Positions 34,779 through 45,351 of a DNA stretch of 64,000 nucleotides are shown piece by piece (the stretch's first letter is position 1; every line of letters starts with the position of its first letter). The DNA comes from Tolypocladium sp. Sup5 PDA-1 (taxonomy: Eukaryota > Ascomycota > Sordariomycetes > Hypocreales > Ophiocordycipitaceae), in NCBI GenBank assembly GCA_000750105.3, contig JPHH03000047.1:62001-126000 (forward strand), in the 5' to 3' direction. The notes below the pieces were generated by a model. It was not told the DNA's origin. It did not search any database and saw nothing but the letters and a program-made list of their open reading frames with translations. The position numbers and the translations under genes are program-made.

Positions 34779-35650
34779 AGGTCCTCTAGGGAAGTGTAAG
34801 TGGTCGCGAAAGTCAAACGAAGGTTGGTACAATGGAGACGCCTGCTTGCAGTACACTACAGCAAAATAATAAAATAAATACCCGCCTCAAACAGCCCGCT
34901 GCAGAGTAATACATTCATCCAAAGAAACGTTAAAGTACGCAATTGATAGCAAGTATAAGCCGTGGGAGTCAAAGCTGTCAAAAAGGCGGTCACGTGATCG
35001 GAGTAAGAAACCGATGCCGAACTGGAGGGGGGTTGGCGATAACAGAGCCACTATTACCCCACACGGTTTCTCGGCATACGGAGCCGAGAGATCGCTGCTG
35101 AAATGGAGGATCGGTTAATCATGCGTCCTCCGACCCCACGTTCCAGAATCCAGATACGCTATATTTGGAACGTCATCCCCAAAGAAGTAACCGTTGCTCA
35201 ACTCTTGCATATCAACGATTCGAACCCGATACCGGCTTTCCACCAAGCCTGGAGCTTACAGTCCCTTCTTTGGGGGATCCATTCAAGCCGTATGATACCA
35301 CGGCCCCGTCATGGTCGGGAATGACCAAGGCAATCAAAGGCTCAAGACTGATCGGATAATAAGTCCAGATTGCCGCTCAGCTGCACTTTGGCCGAGCTCG
35401 ACGCCATGTTCCGGCAACAGACCTCCGTACCCTGGCAGATAAGACACAACACCCGAATCCGAAGAATACCGCCCGTTTTGCTCACGAAATCGAATTGGCG
35501 GAACCCTTCGAAGCCCCGAGAATCACAGAAATAAACAGGGCAAAAGTCAGATCATTTGCATCGTCAAGCTTCTGGCCCGACATACAACCGTCACAAGTCA
35601 GCCTTGGTGAGCGCAACATGGCATCGGGCTCATGGAAGTGCGTCTCATTA
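34779..35650. promoter_or_regulatory. Promoter of the DMGO-like gene and 3' flank of the regulator
   Basis: No gene is supported. The stretch contains AT-rich sequence at 34860-34885, the CACGTG element at 34989-35001 and a widely spaced inverted repeat (CCCCAAAGAAG 35177-35187; CTTCTTTGGGG 35265-35275). Confidence 0.5.
34989..35001 (-). promoter_or_regulatory. CCGATCACGTGAC element, copy 1
   Basis: On the minus strand this reads CCGATCACGTGAC, about 210 bases upstream of the DMGO-like ATG and in that gene's orientation. The same 13-mer occurs at 40629-40641. CACGTG is the core of bHLH sites (Cbf1/Pho4 type). Confidence 0.6.
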
Positions 35651-38048
35651 CTAAAAGTGATTGAACATGATGTTGCTAAAGTTGTCGCCTTCCCACCATG
35701 CCACACCTCCATTATCGCCCATGCTGGGCTGTGAATTGTAATAACCCATATCTCCCATGTTAATGAATTGCGAGGAATCCGCGTACAGCCACGGAGTAAA
35801 ATGAAATGTGAGACTGTCCTCATCTCGGTAAGTGCTCCACGGTGAGTCTCCCGCCGAGGGGCCGGAGGCCTTGTATGCCGACAACATGGGTGCTTCTTGC
35901 CCTCCATCAGCCGTGTTTATGGTGATTTCGGGCGATGTTGCGACGATAATCTCAAGCGTTGAGCTTTCACCCATGCCTCCATCCGCGACGGCAGGGGTGA
36001 GTGAGGCATCCAGTAAGCCGGCGGTGGGATCTTCTTTCGAGTCCTCTGCAAAGCTGAATTGCAGGATTTCCCACATCAGGGGCACGCTGAGATAAATCTT
36101 GGATGGCATCCAGTCTTCAACATCCATGCTCTCGGGGCCAGCGGCCATCCGTGTCATCTTGTCCAGATTGCGGTCCTAGGGGGGTCTGTCAACGCGGACG
36201 TCTCTTCTTCCTGGGAAGATGAAACATACCAATGCCCCACAGGCGGTAGAAGAGTGTATAAATCTTTTCAAGAACCTCTTGCATTTCGCAAAGTCGGTAT
36301 TAGATTTGTGTTTCAGCCTGGGCGCGGCAGCACAGCAATAATAAAGGTGCACCGTAGCTGCAATCGCCGCTGCGTGTCCGAAAAAGGGATCTGCCAGCGG
36401 CACTTGCTTGTCCACAACCATATCTATCATGCGAACAATCCAGGTGGAGTGCAGTAGGGCGAGCTCGGAAGATCTCCTCCAAAACGTATTCGGGATCGCC
36501 AGATTTGGATTGTGTTGTGCCCCAACAATGTAGAGGAAAGGGTGATTCAAGACAGTGTGTATTGCATGGTACGTGAACTGCTCCTTCAGCCACGGTGCCC
36601 AATAGTCTCGATTCACACTCAACTCCTCAACCTTGCGCTTGTAGAACCCGGCCGAGTCGTATCGATGGCATATGGGAATCCTATTCTCCGTCTCCATAAA
36701 ATCCGAGAGGACTTTGGCGTACATCGAGTCGTGCCGCCACGGCTCCTTCAATATGTTGCGAGCACAGTTGGAAACGTATTTCCGTACCTGGCTCCAGACC
36801 CATGCTAGATGAACACTCGTGTTCCAAATTCCTGGTTCATTTGGTTCCGAACATCCAAGATCATCCCTGGGCAATGGCGGCGCCTTCGGGTCGAGTTCCG
36901 TCCGGTCTCCGCCCGTGGAAGAATAAGATGGTCGCCAGATGTCGGTTGGGACACTCAGAAGACCATTTTGACGGCCGTAGAACTGCTCCAGTAGCTGAAG
37001 GCTCCAGAACAGTCTCTTCTTTCGTTCCGTGCTTGGATCGTCCACATCGTATGCGGACTCAAGATCTAGCATGGCGGTTCGGCAGAGCTGAAAAGCAAGG
37101 CCGAGGTGGAATTGGCCGAGGTGGAAGCTTCCGTCTATACCATTGTTAGCTTAATGGTTGCTTCAACATCTTGGCCCGAAATTCCATGCCTATGAAGGAA
37201 GAGTACGAGAGCAGACACAAGCTTTCAATAGTTGTAAGCTCCACTGTACCATTTGCTATGCGGAGCATAACCAAGTTCTTTGCGTTGTCGCGGTACAACT
37301 GCAAGTGCTCCCTCTTTTCTGAGAAGCGGGACGTCAGCACCAGAATACTGCAGGCGAGCTCTTCAGGAAGGATGCCGTAGTCGCTGACTTCTTCACGCTC
37401 AAAGCACCAGATTGGTTGCCTGTGACAATACTTGAAGTACAGACCAATGCCAACCGCGATGTCGCATGAGCTGGGCCGCGAATTCGACTCTTCAGCATCG
37501 AATGCGACGGTGGAGGGATGGCTGCTGGGCTGGTTGGGCTCGGGAGCTGGAGGGGTTGCTGAATAAGACTCTTCCGAAGTGTCTGGGATTTCTTCGAATG
37601 CGTGCTCTTCGAAAGCGTGTTCTTGACGTGTGGCATGGTTCGCCCTGAGAACCCGGTCAGAATGTCTGAGGACAGCGGTTCGCGGAGTCGTGTCGTATGT
37701 ACAAGCTGCCACTCAGGAGGAGATCCAATTTCTCTTCTAAGTGTGCCAGCCTCTCCTCCTATAGATTGTCAAAACGGATGGATCACTACCGGGCGTGTTG
37801 TATAGCAACATACCGATCGGCCACTCTGTGGTGGTCTCGTCGCAGGCCGATAAGAGCATGACTGTCCGAGGCGGACGCAGCTTGAACAAGCCGGCTTCTC
37901 GCCAGGACAACGCGTCTTCTTTCTCCTGCATCATAGTTAGCATGCAGCGGCCAGAAAACACAGTAAAAGTAACAAACCTGCAAGTGAGGCAGGCATTGTG
38001 AGATCGTCGTCTCCCACGAGAACTGATGCCATCCTCTGGCGGCGCCAT
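35651..38048 (-). CDS. Zn2Cys6 transcription factor, putative betaine-cluster regulator
   Basis: Six exons give 707 aa: 38048-37978, 37925-37814, 37758-37703, 37644-37190, 37134-36230 and 36175-35651. Intron 1 splits the zinc cluster. After splicing, all six Cys (20, 23, 30, 37, 40, 47) have C-x2-C-x6-C-x6-C-x2-C-x6-C spacing, with basic RRKKTR between. A linker/coiled coil EERLAHLEEKLDLLL follows. The fungal-specific TF domain contains FKYCHRQPIWCFEREE, FHLGLAFQLCRTAM and LFWSLQLLEQFYGRQ. The acidic C-terminus (EDSLTFHFTPWLY) may activate transcription. Intron 4 (37189-37135) starts with GC rather than GT. Lying between the DMGO-like and sarcosine-oxidase genes, it is the natural candidate pathway regulator. 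Confidence 0.85.
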
Positions 38049-38900
38049 GATGTGTCCCGACCGAAAATCGGACCAGGTGACCTTGGAAGGTCTGAGGGAC
38101 GGGTCTCCAATAAATAGATGTACGTAACCCACCCCTCCCCACAAACCTCACCTGGAGCCCAACACCGGCCTGGCCGCCTAGGCCCCTAACGCGGGGTTCT
38201 GGAAGCCTTTACCATATTCAGCTAGTCACACGAAGGACAGCACGTGGACTTGCTGATAAAGCGCCGCGTCGTCCTTGGTACGTATTGCGGAACGCGAGAT
38301 AACATGGGGAGGGGGGTGCAGACGATTGCCGTCCATGGACAGGTTACGATACGTCGCATTAGGTACTGCGGCAGACTTAAGATTCGGCAAGTTGTATTAA
38401 GATAAGGCTGGACAATACACGCAGAAGACGCAGACCATGCACAAAGTCGGGGGGCGTGCGGGAACATCCAGCGGTACCTATGGGGCAGATGGATGGTGGT
38501 TTCAGGACTGCAGTCCGTCATCCGAGTCCTTCGCGGTTGGTGGACAAGGAAATGTGGTGGGTGGGTCAGGACGCCATCTGTGATATCTTGGGTCAATCAT
38601 GGACCACGTATTGCAAGGGCAGCTGAGATCTTGCCGTCAGCCATTTTCATAGGCTGGTGCGGCCCCTAATGTCGCTCTTAATTCCTCCGGAACTGAACGC
38701 CTGGTCTACGGGCCACATGGTCACGCCTAGAAATGCACCATTAATACGCCACTATCTAACGGCTGCTGAACGCGTGCATCTTCACTCTTACTAGCCCATT
38801 TGGCTATTGCAACACCGTGGAATTAACGCTTGACAAGTATAGAATGAAGAAGAATGATCATGTAAGCCTGTTGAGAGGGGCTTCCAAAGGTTGTGTCCAT
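38049..38900. promoter_or_regulatory. Promoter of the regulator and 3' flank of the oxidase
   Basis: No gene recognised. The minus ORF at 38222-38596 is composition-driven. A CACGTG lies at about 38241. Confidence 0.45.
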
Positions 38901-40329
38901 CTACAGCTTCGAAGACGCGTCTAACAAATCGTTCATCTCTGCTCTCGGCCACTCCGGATTAAGCGCTGGATCCGGCCGCTCCCGGTCCCAAGCCCATTTT
39001 TGAGCCAATTCAGGAGACAGCGAACCCTCCAGCATTTGCAGCACGTACTTGCCAAGCACCGGAAAGAACTTGAAGCCATGGAACGAACCGCAAGTTGCTA
39101 CGTATAGCCCCTTTGAGGCTGAGTGTGGAGAGATGATGAAGTCCCCGCTCGTGGTGAAAGCGTCCCTATTCAGAGCTTAGCAACCGCCATATCGTCACTG
39201 CAATGCTGCGACCTACCAGCAGATGCGATGCTTCTCCATCTTCCAGTTTGCCCCCTTTTTCCCGTAAAACACATTGTTCGCGTGGCGAATATCTTCCTTG
39301 AGTCTCCCGGAAACCTTCCATTGGGCATAGTCTCGTTCCGGAGGGGGCATTGAAATGTAGCGGCCGGGCAACACTTCTCGGGTGTTTTTGAATATCGTCT
39401 GTCCCCACCACTTGAGCTCTTTATCCTTGGTCGGCGGAAGACTACCAATGAAGGGCCCTGTTCTGGCAATCAGCTTCGGCGAGCAACCTGACACTTTCAG
39501 ATGGCAAATTACCTATGTCTGCGGTATACCCCTGAAAGCCCACAGGCATAGATGCAAACCTCTCATATGACTCGTCGTCTAGCTGTGCCATTCCCGTCGT
39601 GATGCCGCCCGCCACGATCCTCGGCCCAGCCCGAAGATCAGTTAGTCCACTGCTCGCTGCGCTGAGCTCCAAAAGTTTGGATGTGAATGCTCCAGTGCAA
39701 AGGATAACATGCGAAGCTGTCAAGACGTCTCCTGCTGCCGTCTTGACTCCACGACAACGACCGTGATGGTCGAATTGCAATATCGCAACCTCAGCCGTCA
39801 CATACTTGACACCTAGTTCCACTGCCTCGCGGGTGACGGCTCGCAAACAATCTCCAGCAGCAGCCCAGCCACTGGTCCTATTCACGAGCACCTCTTTTAC
39901 ACCGGTGTAATCAGCGTCGTCAAAGAGCCCGCCGTACATCTTCCGGGCCTCGTCAACGGGCACGGCAGAGATATCAGCCTTCCGGCCAAGCTTCTTGTAG
40001 TTGTTGATAACATCCTTGGCGTAGTCGCTGCGACAAATCCAGTAGACGCCAGTCTCATGAAAGTACGGCATCCACAGCGGATCGGACTTGAAGACGTCTT
40101 GGGCCTCGAGTGCTAGTTTGCAGTAGACAATGTCATCATAGTCGGCGCGCACCGCCTTGTTCCAGTCCCATGACGCAGCCACGCGATTGTCGGCGTCAAA
40201 TGCATCCCGGTCAACCAGAGTCACCGATGCGTCAGGGTGCTTCTTAATGAGATGGGAGGCGGTGGACACCCCAAACACGCCTGCTCCAATGATGAGGAAT
40301 GACGGTTTGCCCGAGGCCATCTTGGACAT
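38901..40329 (-). CDS. Sarcosine oxidase-family FAD amine oxidase, peroxisomal
   Basis: Three exons give 436 aa: 40329-39530, 39462-39217 and 39165-38901, with introns of 67 and 51 nt. The FAD motif is FLIIGAGVFGVSTASHL. The family feature DRVAASWDWNK-like (NRVAASWDWNKAVRADY) follows. RICWDAFTTSGDF supplies Cys348 at the position of the covalent 8-alpha-S-cysteinyl FAD of monomeric sarcosine oxidase-type enzymes. The C-terminus is SKL, a canonical PTS1, so it should work in peroxisomes. Members oxidise N-methyl or secondary amino acids (sarcosine, pipecolate, saccharopine-type substrates) with O2, releasing H2O2. With the DMGO-like and Rieske neighbours, sarcosine to glycine plus formaldehyde is the most economical role. 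Substrate is inferred. Confidence 0.85.
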
Positions 40330-40628
40330 TAAAGGCTCGTCTGGGGATGTTCTTGCAGTCGAACAAGTGAGGTCTCAGCATCGGCTCTACGAGACAGTCG
40401 GGAGGGGAGAGGGGTGGCGTCGATTTACTGACTCACAGATGATAGGAGAGTTACGGTTTGCTGGCGCTGAGACAAATTGATGGTGTAACTGTCAGTCCAG
40501 TGTTATGTACATCACCTCGACAGAAATAGCTGACACAAGCTCAGTCGTTCGCTCGCGACTATGCGTAGAGTAAGATGTGCCTCCGACTTCGCAGCTAATG
40601 AAAGGGATCGGCGATCAACTCCGGTGAG

Positions 40629-40641
40629 CCGATCACGTGAC
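40629..40641 (+). promoter_or_regulatory. CCGATCACGTGAC element, copy 2
   Basis: Exact 13-base match to copy 1, about 300 bases upstream of the sarcosine-oxidase-family ATG within the divergent promoter. Confidence 0.6.
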
Positions 40642-41360
40642 TTGTAAGCCTTGGGCGCCGTCTTATTCTCTCGGACTCTGTGCATTCAAAGATTAATTCC
40701 ATAGAAAATAGCCCAAATACACACATTTTATTCCTTATCTTATGAAACATGGCAAGCAGTGGTTCAACGGTTCATGGAACAATGCACTAATGCAGCACAT
40801 GCAATTGCCTCTCCATAATTGGCCTAGCATATCTCCGGGAGGGTGTACACACCTCGGTGTGTAAGTGCCGGCCGCGGGGTGCCAGCAGCTAAACGCCACG
40901 CCACCGGCTTCCGATCCCTCAAAGTACAAGCATTATCTGTGAATAGACAGCCGAGACTCTACGACTGATAACACACATAGTTGCTCTTCTCAAGCCTTGG
41001 TTAGCCACACCCCTTGATCAAGGGCTGGCTCTCTTCAGAGTCAGCAAAGGGGTATGTCTCTCCCAGCACCCGCCGATCCCCCCCCCCCCCGAGTCTCTCG
41101 CCTCTTTTGGGACTTGCGTGTAAGTCCTGGTTCGTAGCGATTCTTAGTCGCATGGTATCTGAGGGCATGGTGCAGAAGTATCAGGGTTGCAAGAGTCTGG
41201 GAAGGAGAATGTGTCAATGCTGAAGGCAACGGCCATAAACCCATACGCCGCATTCAACAAAGTAAGTCTGTCGATGCTACGTTGATTGTGTCAGGCACAG
41301 TCTTGAATTAGGTCATAGGTACCCATGTTACGGCAATCCTGGTCGCGTATTGTTTGCAAG

Positions 41361-41375
41361 CCGATCACCACGTGG
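41361..41375 (+). promoter_or_regulatory. Variant CCGATCAC-CACGTGG element
   Basis: Same CCGATCAC start, followed by a complete CACGTG core with two extra bases. It lies about 510 bases upstream of the Rieske ATG. The match is weaker than that of copies 1 and 2. Confidence 0.4.
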
Positions 41376-41887
41376 CAATTCAGAGGGTACGGTTTCGGCG
41401 CCGAAGGTGCTGGCGCGCCGCCTCGGTCGCTACCCGCCGACGGGATTTCAGCATTCCGACCGGTTGAGTGTGGAATTGATGCCGATTGACACGTCATGTG
41501 CCGTTGCAGCACTGGCCTTGAGAGGGGATGTTTGCACACCAGGTCAATGGTTCGACTCTTCGAGACTCTTGAGCCCATTTTGTGCCAAGTCCAGCGTTGG
41601 CCGGGCTTCAATTACGGCCCCAAGGGCAATGTCCCCGATCATGTGACCGGTATGTCATCCCGGTGTACGAGGTCACCCGATTACTTTCAGCACCCAACTC
41701 AAAGGTATACGATAGAAGAGATCGGAGAGGTGGTATGCCAGGCTCCTTATCAGCCTGCACAGGTGACAGTGTAAAGAGATAAAACAGAATGAACCCTCTC
41801 CAAATTCAAGTGTAGTTCATAGCAGGTCCCAACCATTCCTTTAATTCTTTTGCCAAAGCCTACCGCCTTGACCTTGTTTGCATTGGC

Positions 41888-43190
41888 ATGGCTCAGTCAT
41901 TCTTCAAAAGCTACTTCGGCCTTGGAGGGTCTTTGCCTGCGGACGACAAAGCCCCCGTCAGGGCCTTGCCGGCCTCATGGTACACCTCCCAAGAAATGTA
42001 CGAGCTTGAGAGACGGGCGATCTTCTCCAAGAAATGGCTCCTGACCACGCACAAGCTCAGACTCCCCTCGCCAGGGGACTGGCTACGATATGAAGTGGCT
42101 GGTTTCGAGTTCATCATTTGCCGAGACCGCGAAGGAAAGATCAATGCATTCCACAACGTCTGCAGGCACCGTGCCTTTCCGATTGTGACCAAGGAGCAAG
42201 GGAACAGCTTCGTCTTTGCCTGCAAATACCATGGGTGGTCGTATGGCCTCAATGGAAAGCTCGCGAAAGCACCAGGGTATCAGGAACTTAAAGGCTTCGA
42301 CAAATCCAAGAATGGGCTTTTGCCCATCCATGTCCACACCGATGACAAGGGATTCATCTGGATCAACTTCGATGGCGGCGAGACGCCGGAAGTTGCCTGG
42401 ACGGATGACTTTGACGGCGTCGATCAGCAAACCAGGTTCCAGGTCTACAACTTCGACGACTACCAATTTGACCATACCTGGGAGATGGAGGGAGAGTACA
42501 ACTGGAAGATCCTGGCGGACAATTACAACGAGTGTTATCACTGCAAGACTTCGCATCCTGACATCCCGTCTATCGCGGACCTCAGCTCCTACTCGGTTGA
42601 GACCAAGGACGGGCACATCCAGCATTTTGGCAACCCTACTCCAGAGCAGATTGCACGTGGTTTCAGGGTTGCCAGCACCTACTACTTCCCCAACGCATCA
42701 ATGAATGTCTCGTAAGTGCATCGCTTCACCCTGGCCAGGTGTGGGACATTGCTGACTGTTGTTGTTTTTGAACAGGCCTCACTTTTTTTTCATACAAAGA
42801 TTTGTGCCCAGCGGTCCCACGAAATCGACGATGAAGTATGAAGTCTACAGGAACCAGAACTCCAGCGACGAAGACTTTGAAACGATCAGCGCCATGTACA
42901 AGAGAATCATGTCCGAGGATAAGTACCTCTGCGCGAATGCGCAGAAGAACCTCAACGCTGGAGTCTTTGTCAACGGCGAAATGCACCCCAGGATGGAGAA
43001 GGGCCCTCTGTTCTTCCAGAAATCAGTGCGCGATCTTGTGCAGGCCCACCACAAGCGGGAAGTGGAGGCCGACTGCGAGATTTGGCCTGCTCGACAAAGC
43101 CTGCCGAAAACCGCTGCGACCAGCGAAAATGATCTCAATTTTTGCTCGGCTGTGGATTGTTGCAGAATCCCCAAGGAGATTACTATCTAG
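41888..43190 (+). CDS. Rieske non-heme iron oxygenase, glycine-betaine/choline/carnitine monooxygenase class
   Basis: Two exons (41888-42711 and 42776-43190; intron 64 nt) give 412 aa. The Rieske [2Fe-2S] ligands are C92/H94 (VCRHRAF) and C112/H115 (CKYHGWSYG). The mononuclear-iron motif is DNYNECYHCKTSH: His218 and His223, with Glu215 three residues before the first His. Classical dioxygenases have a bridging Asp there; carnitine, betaine and choline monooxygenases have Glu. The protein is of choline-monooxygenase size and keeps the PHFFFIQRFVP block of the catalytic domain. No reductase partner is encoded nearby. With the DMGO-like and sarcosine-oxidase genes the likely reaction is N-demethylation of glycine betaine to dimethylglycine. 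Choline oxidation is the main alternative. Confidence 0.88.
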
Positions 43191-43287
43191 TACGCCATCG
43201 CTTTATCCATAGCATTCCATAGCGTTCCTCTAGCGTTACAACTCACTTTAATCTAAAACTCTACAAGTACTAGATGTATGTCTCCTA

Positions 43288-45351
43288 TTATTTTTGTAGT
43301 AGAACCTTTACCGTTACCGCAATACTCGGCACTCCTTTCCCGTTCATCACGAAGAGCATCCAATATCCTGGGAGGATAATGCCCAGGTCGCCCGGCAGCT
43401 CTATTATATACTTGTTCCCCCCCAAAGGTTTTGGTGTAAGAGGAATTCGTCGCTGGTCGGTGTTTACCGTGTGTGTTGCAGTTCCGTAGCGGATCAGTGA
43501 CACACGCTGTACGGGAGAGTCCGTGTTGATGGTGACTTTGCCCCCGGCCTTGACGGACTTGCTCGAAATGGACTTGATGACAGGCCGCGTGGCCGGTTTC
43601 CCGTCAGCGTCAAAGAGATACTGCGGTGAGAATATCTGCGCGTCGAAATGGTTTGTCGTGCAAGTTCCGCAGAGCCCCCCGCCGCCATTGAAGACTGTCG
43701 CGTCAGGAAGCAGCAGGGCGAGACTGTGGTAGACGCGGACAACCGAGTTGGGCTGCTGCTCGAAGAACCGGTCTTTCTCGGGGTCGTACAACTCCGGCGT
43801 CAATTGGGGTGTGGAGTCCTCAAAGGGAACGCCGCGCGCCTGACCACCAGTGATGAAGACGGTGCCATCGGGAAGCACAACCGAGGAGTGGAAGATTCTG
43901 GCATGGTACATGCCGTTGGAGGCAAATGACACTTTGGCCTCGGAGCCGACATCGCCGATAGTGATGATATGGGCGTTGGCCGTCGCGTCGTTGTCTTGGT
44001 ACCATGGGGAGCCTCCGACAGTTAATATCTTGCCCTTGGTCGCATCGTACATGACAGCATCACCGCACATGGAGTCGGGATCGAGGCCCCTGGGCGACGT
44101 CCGGGAACCTGCAGGCTTGACGTCTCCGTCGCCGCCAGTAAAGTACCAGTTCATGGCCGTGCTTGGACCAGCCTGGAACACGGTCCCATTCCTCCAGCCG
44201 AACAGCCACCCGTGATTGTCGGCGCGGTAGATGCCTTGTCTGTCCGCCGTCAACATGGGCTTCACAGCGGCGCGCGGTAGCATCTTCCAGGCCTTGGAGG
44301 GCGGGTCGTAGATTTCTCCATTCTTCTCGAACTGACCACCGCTCCAGGAGCCCCCGATGGTAAAGACCCGGCCGTCCGAGCAGGTGGCTGATGATTGGTA
44401 TCCGCGTGGCACCTTCATGTCGGGGCCTGGCACCCAGCGATCGGAACCGGAATCGTAGAATGAGGTCTTTTGGGCATTGCTGCCCCCAGTCACAACGATC
44501 TGCCCGCTGCCATCCATGGATATGCCAGGGCAAAACATGTCGTGGCCGATGTTGGTGACATTGCGCTCAGTGACGTCCCCTGTCGCCGGGTCCCACGTCG
44601 ACGTGAGCGTGAAGCCTCCAGGAGAGCCCTCGTACGAGTCACGTTCAAACGCCGACCAAACCAAGACCTTTCCCGACTGAGGCTCGACGGCACCTGCCAC
44701 GGGGACGATTGGGAAGTCGAGTGTCGGACCCCATCTCCCCAATCCATTCCCGGGGGCCGGATCGGTGGCGGCGCGGTAGATGTTGAGATCGGCAACGCTC
44801 GTCCACGGATTACCAGAGGCTTCGCTGACGGAAACCAGGCGCACATATCGAACACGCTTGGGCTCAAAGTTGGAGAATTTCTCCGTGTCGTCCGAGCACC
44901 AAGTTCCCGTCGCAACCGGACTGTCCCATCCTTGTCCATCAGCACTGAGCAAGACGTAGTGGCGTGCGATCCAACCGTTGGAGTTGCCGTCTTGACGGGG
45001 CAGGACCGAAAGGCCGTTCACATTTTGCGCCGACCCCATGTCGACAGTTATATTGTGTGGCGGCTTTGGGCTGCCCGCGGTGAAAGCCGTGTGCCAGAAG
45101 GTGCCTTTATCGCCATCGATGGCCTTGCTGCACTCGTTCCCATTCTCCTGGCTGTCGCATATTACTTTCCAGCCAGAGCGGTCGACACGGTTGCCGACTG
45201 GAGCGGCTGCCAGAAGGCGCAAGCTTGGTTGACCCGTCTCATGGCTTGGATCCGGTGTCGTGAGGGTTGGCTGGAGCGGCGAGGCGTGGGAGTGGCAGAT
45301 TAGTTGGCCGAGGACAAAGGCACCGATGGTGCCAAACAGCTTCATCGGCAT
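43288..45351 (-). CDS. gaoA: Galactose oxidase (copper radical oxidase, AA5_2)
   Basis: Single-exon 687-aa ORF. A signal peptide (cleavage near CHSHA) and a short pro-region precede a CBM32-like galactose-binding domain (about 55-195), a kelch beta-propeller and a C-terminal immunoglobulin-like domain. With an offset of 46 relative to mature Fusarium galactose oxidase, every cofactor residue is present. Cys274 and Tyr318 form the thioether cross-link. Trp336 stacks on it. Tyr541, His542 and His627 complete the copper site. Substrate residues Arg376, Gln452 and Phe510 are kept; the residue equivalent to Phe194 is Tyr240. It oxidises the C6 alcohol of galactose to the aldehyde outside the cell, producing H2O2. 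It converges tail to tail on the Rieske gene, about 100 bases apart. Confidence 0.96.
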   Translation of the reverse strand: MPMKLFGTIGAFVLGQLICHSHASPLQPTLTTPDPSHETGQPSLRLLAAAPVGNRVDRSGWKVICDSQENGNECSKAIDGDKGTFWHTAFTAGSPKPPHNITVDMGSAQNVNGLSVLPRQDGNSNGWIARHYVLLSADGQGWDSPVATGTWCSDDTEKFSNFEPKRVRYVRLVSVSEASGNPWTSVADLNIYRAATDPAPGNGLGRWGPTLDFPIVPVAGAVEPQSGKVLVWSAFERDSYEGSPGGFTLTSTWDPATGDVTERNVTNIGHDMFCPGISMDGSGQIVVTGGSNAQKTSFYDSGSDRWVPGPDMKVPRGYQSSATCSDGRVFTIGGSWSGGQFEKNGEIYDPPSKAWKMLPRAAVKPMLTADRQGIYRADNHGWLFGWRNGTVFQAGPSTAMNWYFTGGDGDVKPAGSRTSPRGLDPDSMCGDAVMYDATKGKILTVGGSPWYQDNDATANAHIITIGDVGSEAKVSFASNGMYHARIFHSSVVLPDGTVFITGGQARGVPFEDSTPQLTPELYDPEKDRFFEQQPNSVVRVYHSLALLLPDATVFNGGGGLCGTCTTNHFDAQIFSPQYLFDADGKPATRPVIKSISSKSVKAGGKVTINTDSPVQRVSLIRYGTATHTVNTDQRRIPLTPKPLGGNKYIIELPGDLGIILPGYWMLFVMNGKGVPSIAVTVKVLLQK

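Larger units (their letters stand above)
40330..41887. promoter_or_regulatory. Divergent promoter, oxidase and Rieske oxygenase
   Basis: About 1.56 kb with no supported gene. It contains two CACGTG elements (40629-40641, 41361-41375) and a run of 13 C (41078-41090). Confidence 0.6.

Noticed and set aside
34779..34856. N-terminal extension of the DMGO-like protein
   Set aside because: The extended frame begins at GTG, not an ATG; the first ATG at 34778 immediately precedes the FAD motif.
38901..40329. Annotating the SKL oxidase as an Amadoriase
   Set aside because: It lacks the Amadoriase N-terminal VHPIPSA-type motif present in the 55358-56797 gene and has the sarcosine-oxidase-branch NRVAASWDWNK motif.
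41078..41090. C-homopolymer as a functional element (also G-run at 2370)
   Set aside because: Simple homopolymers without conserved context; probably slippage tracts.
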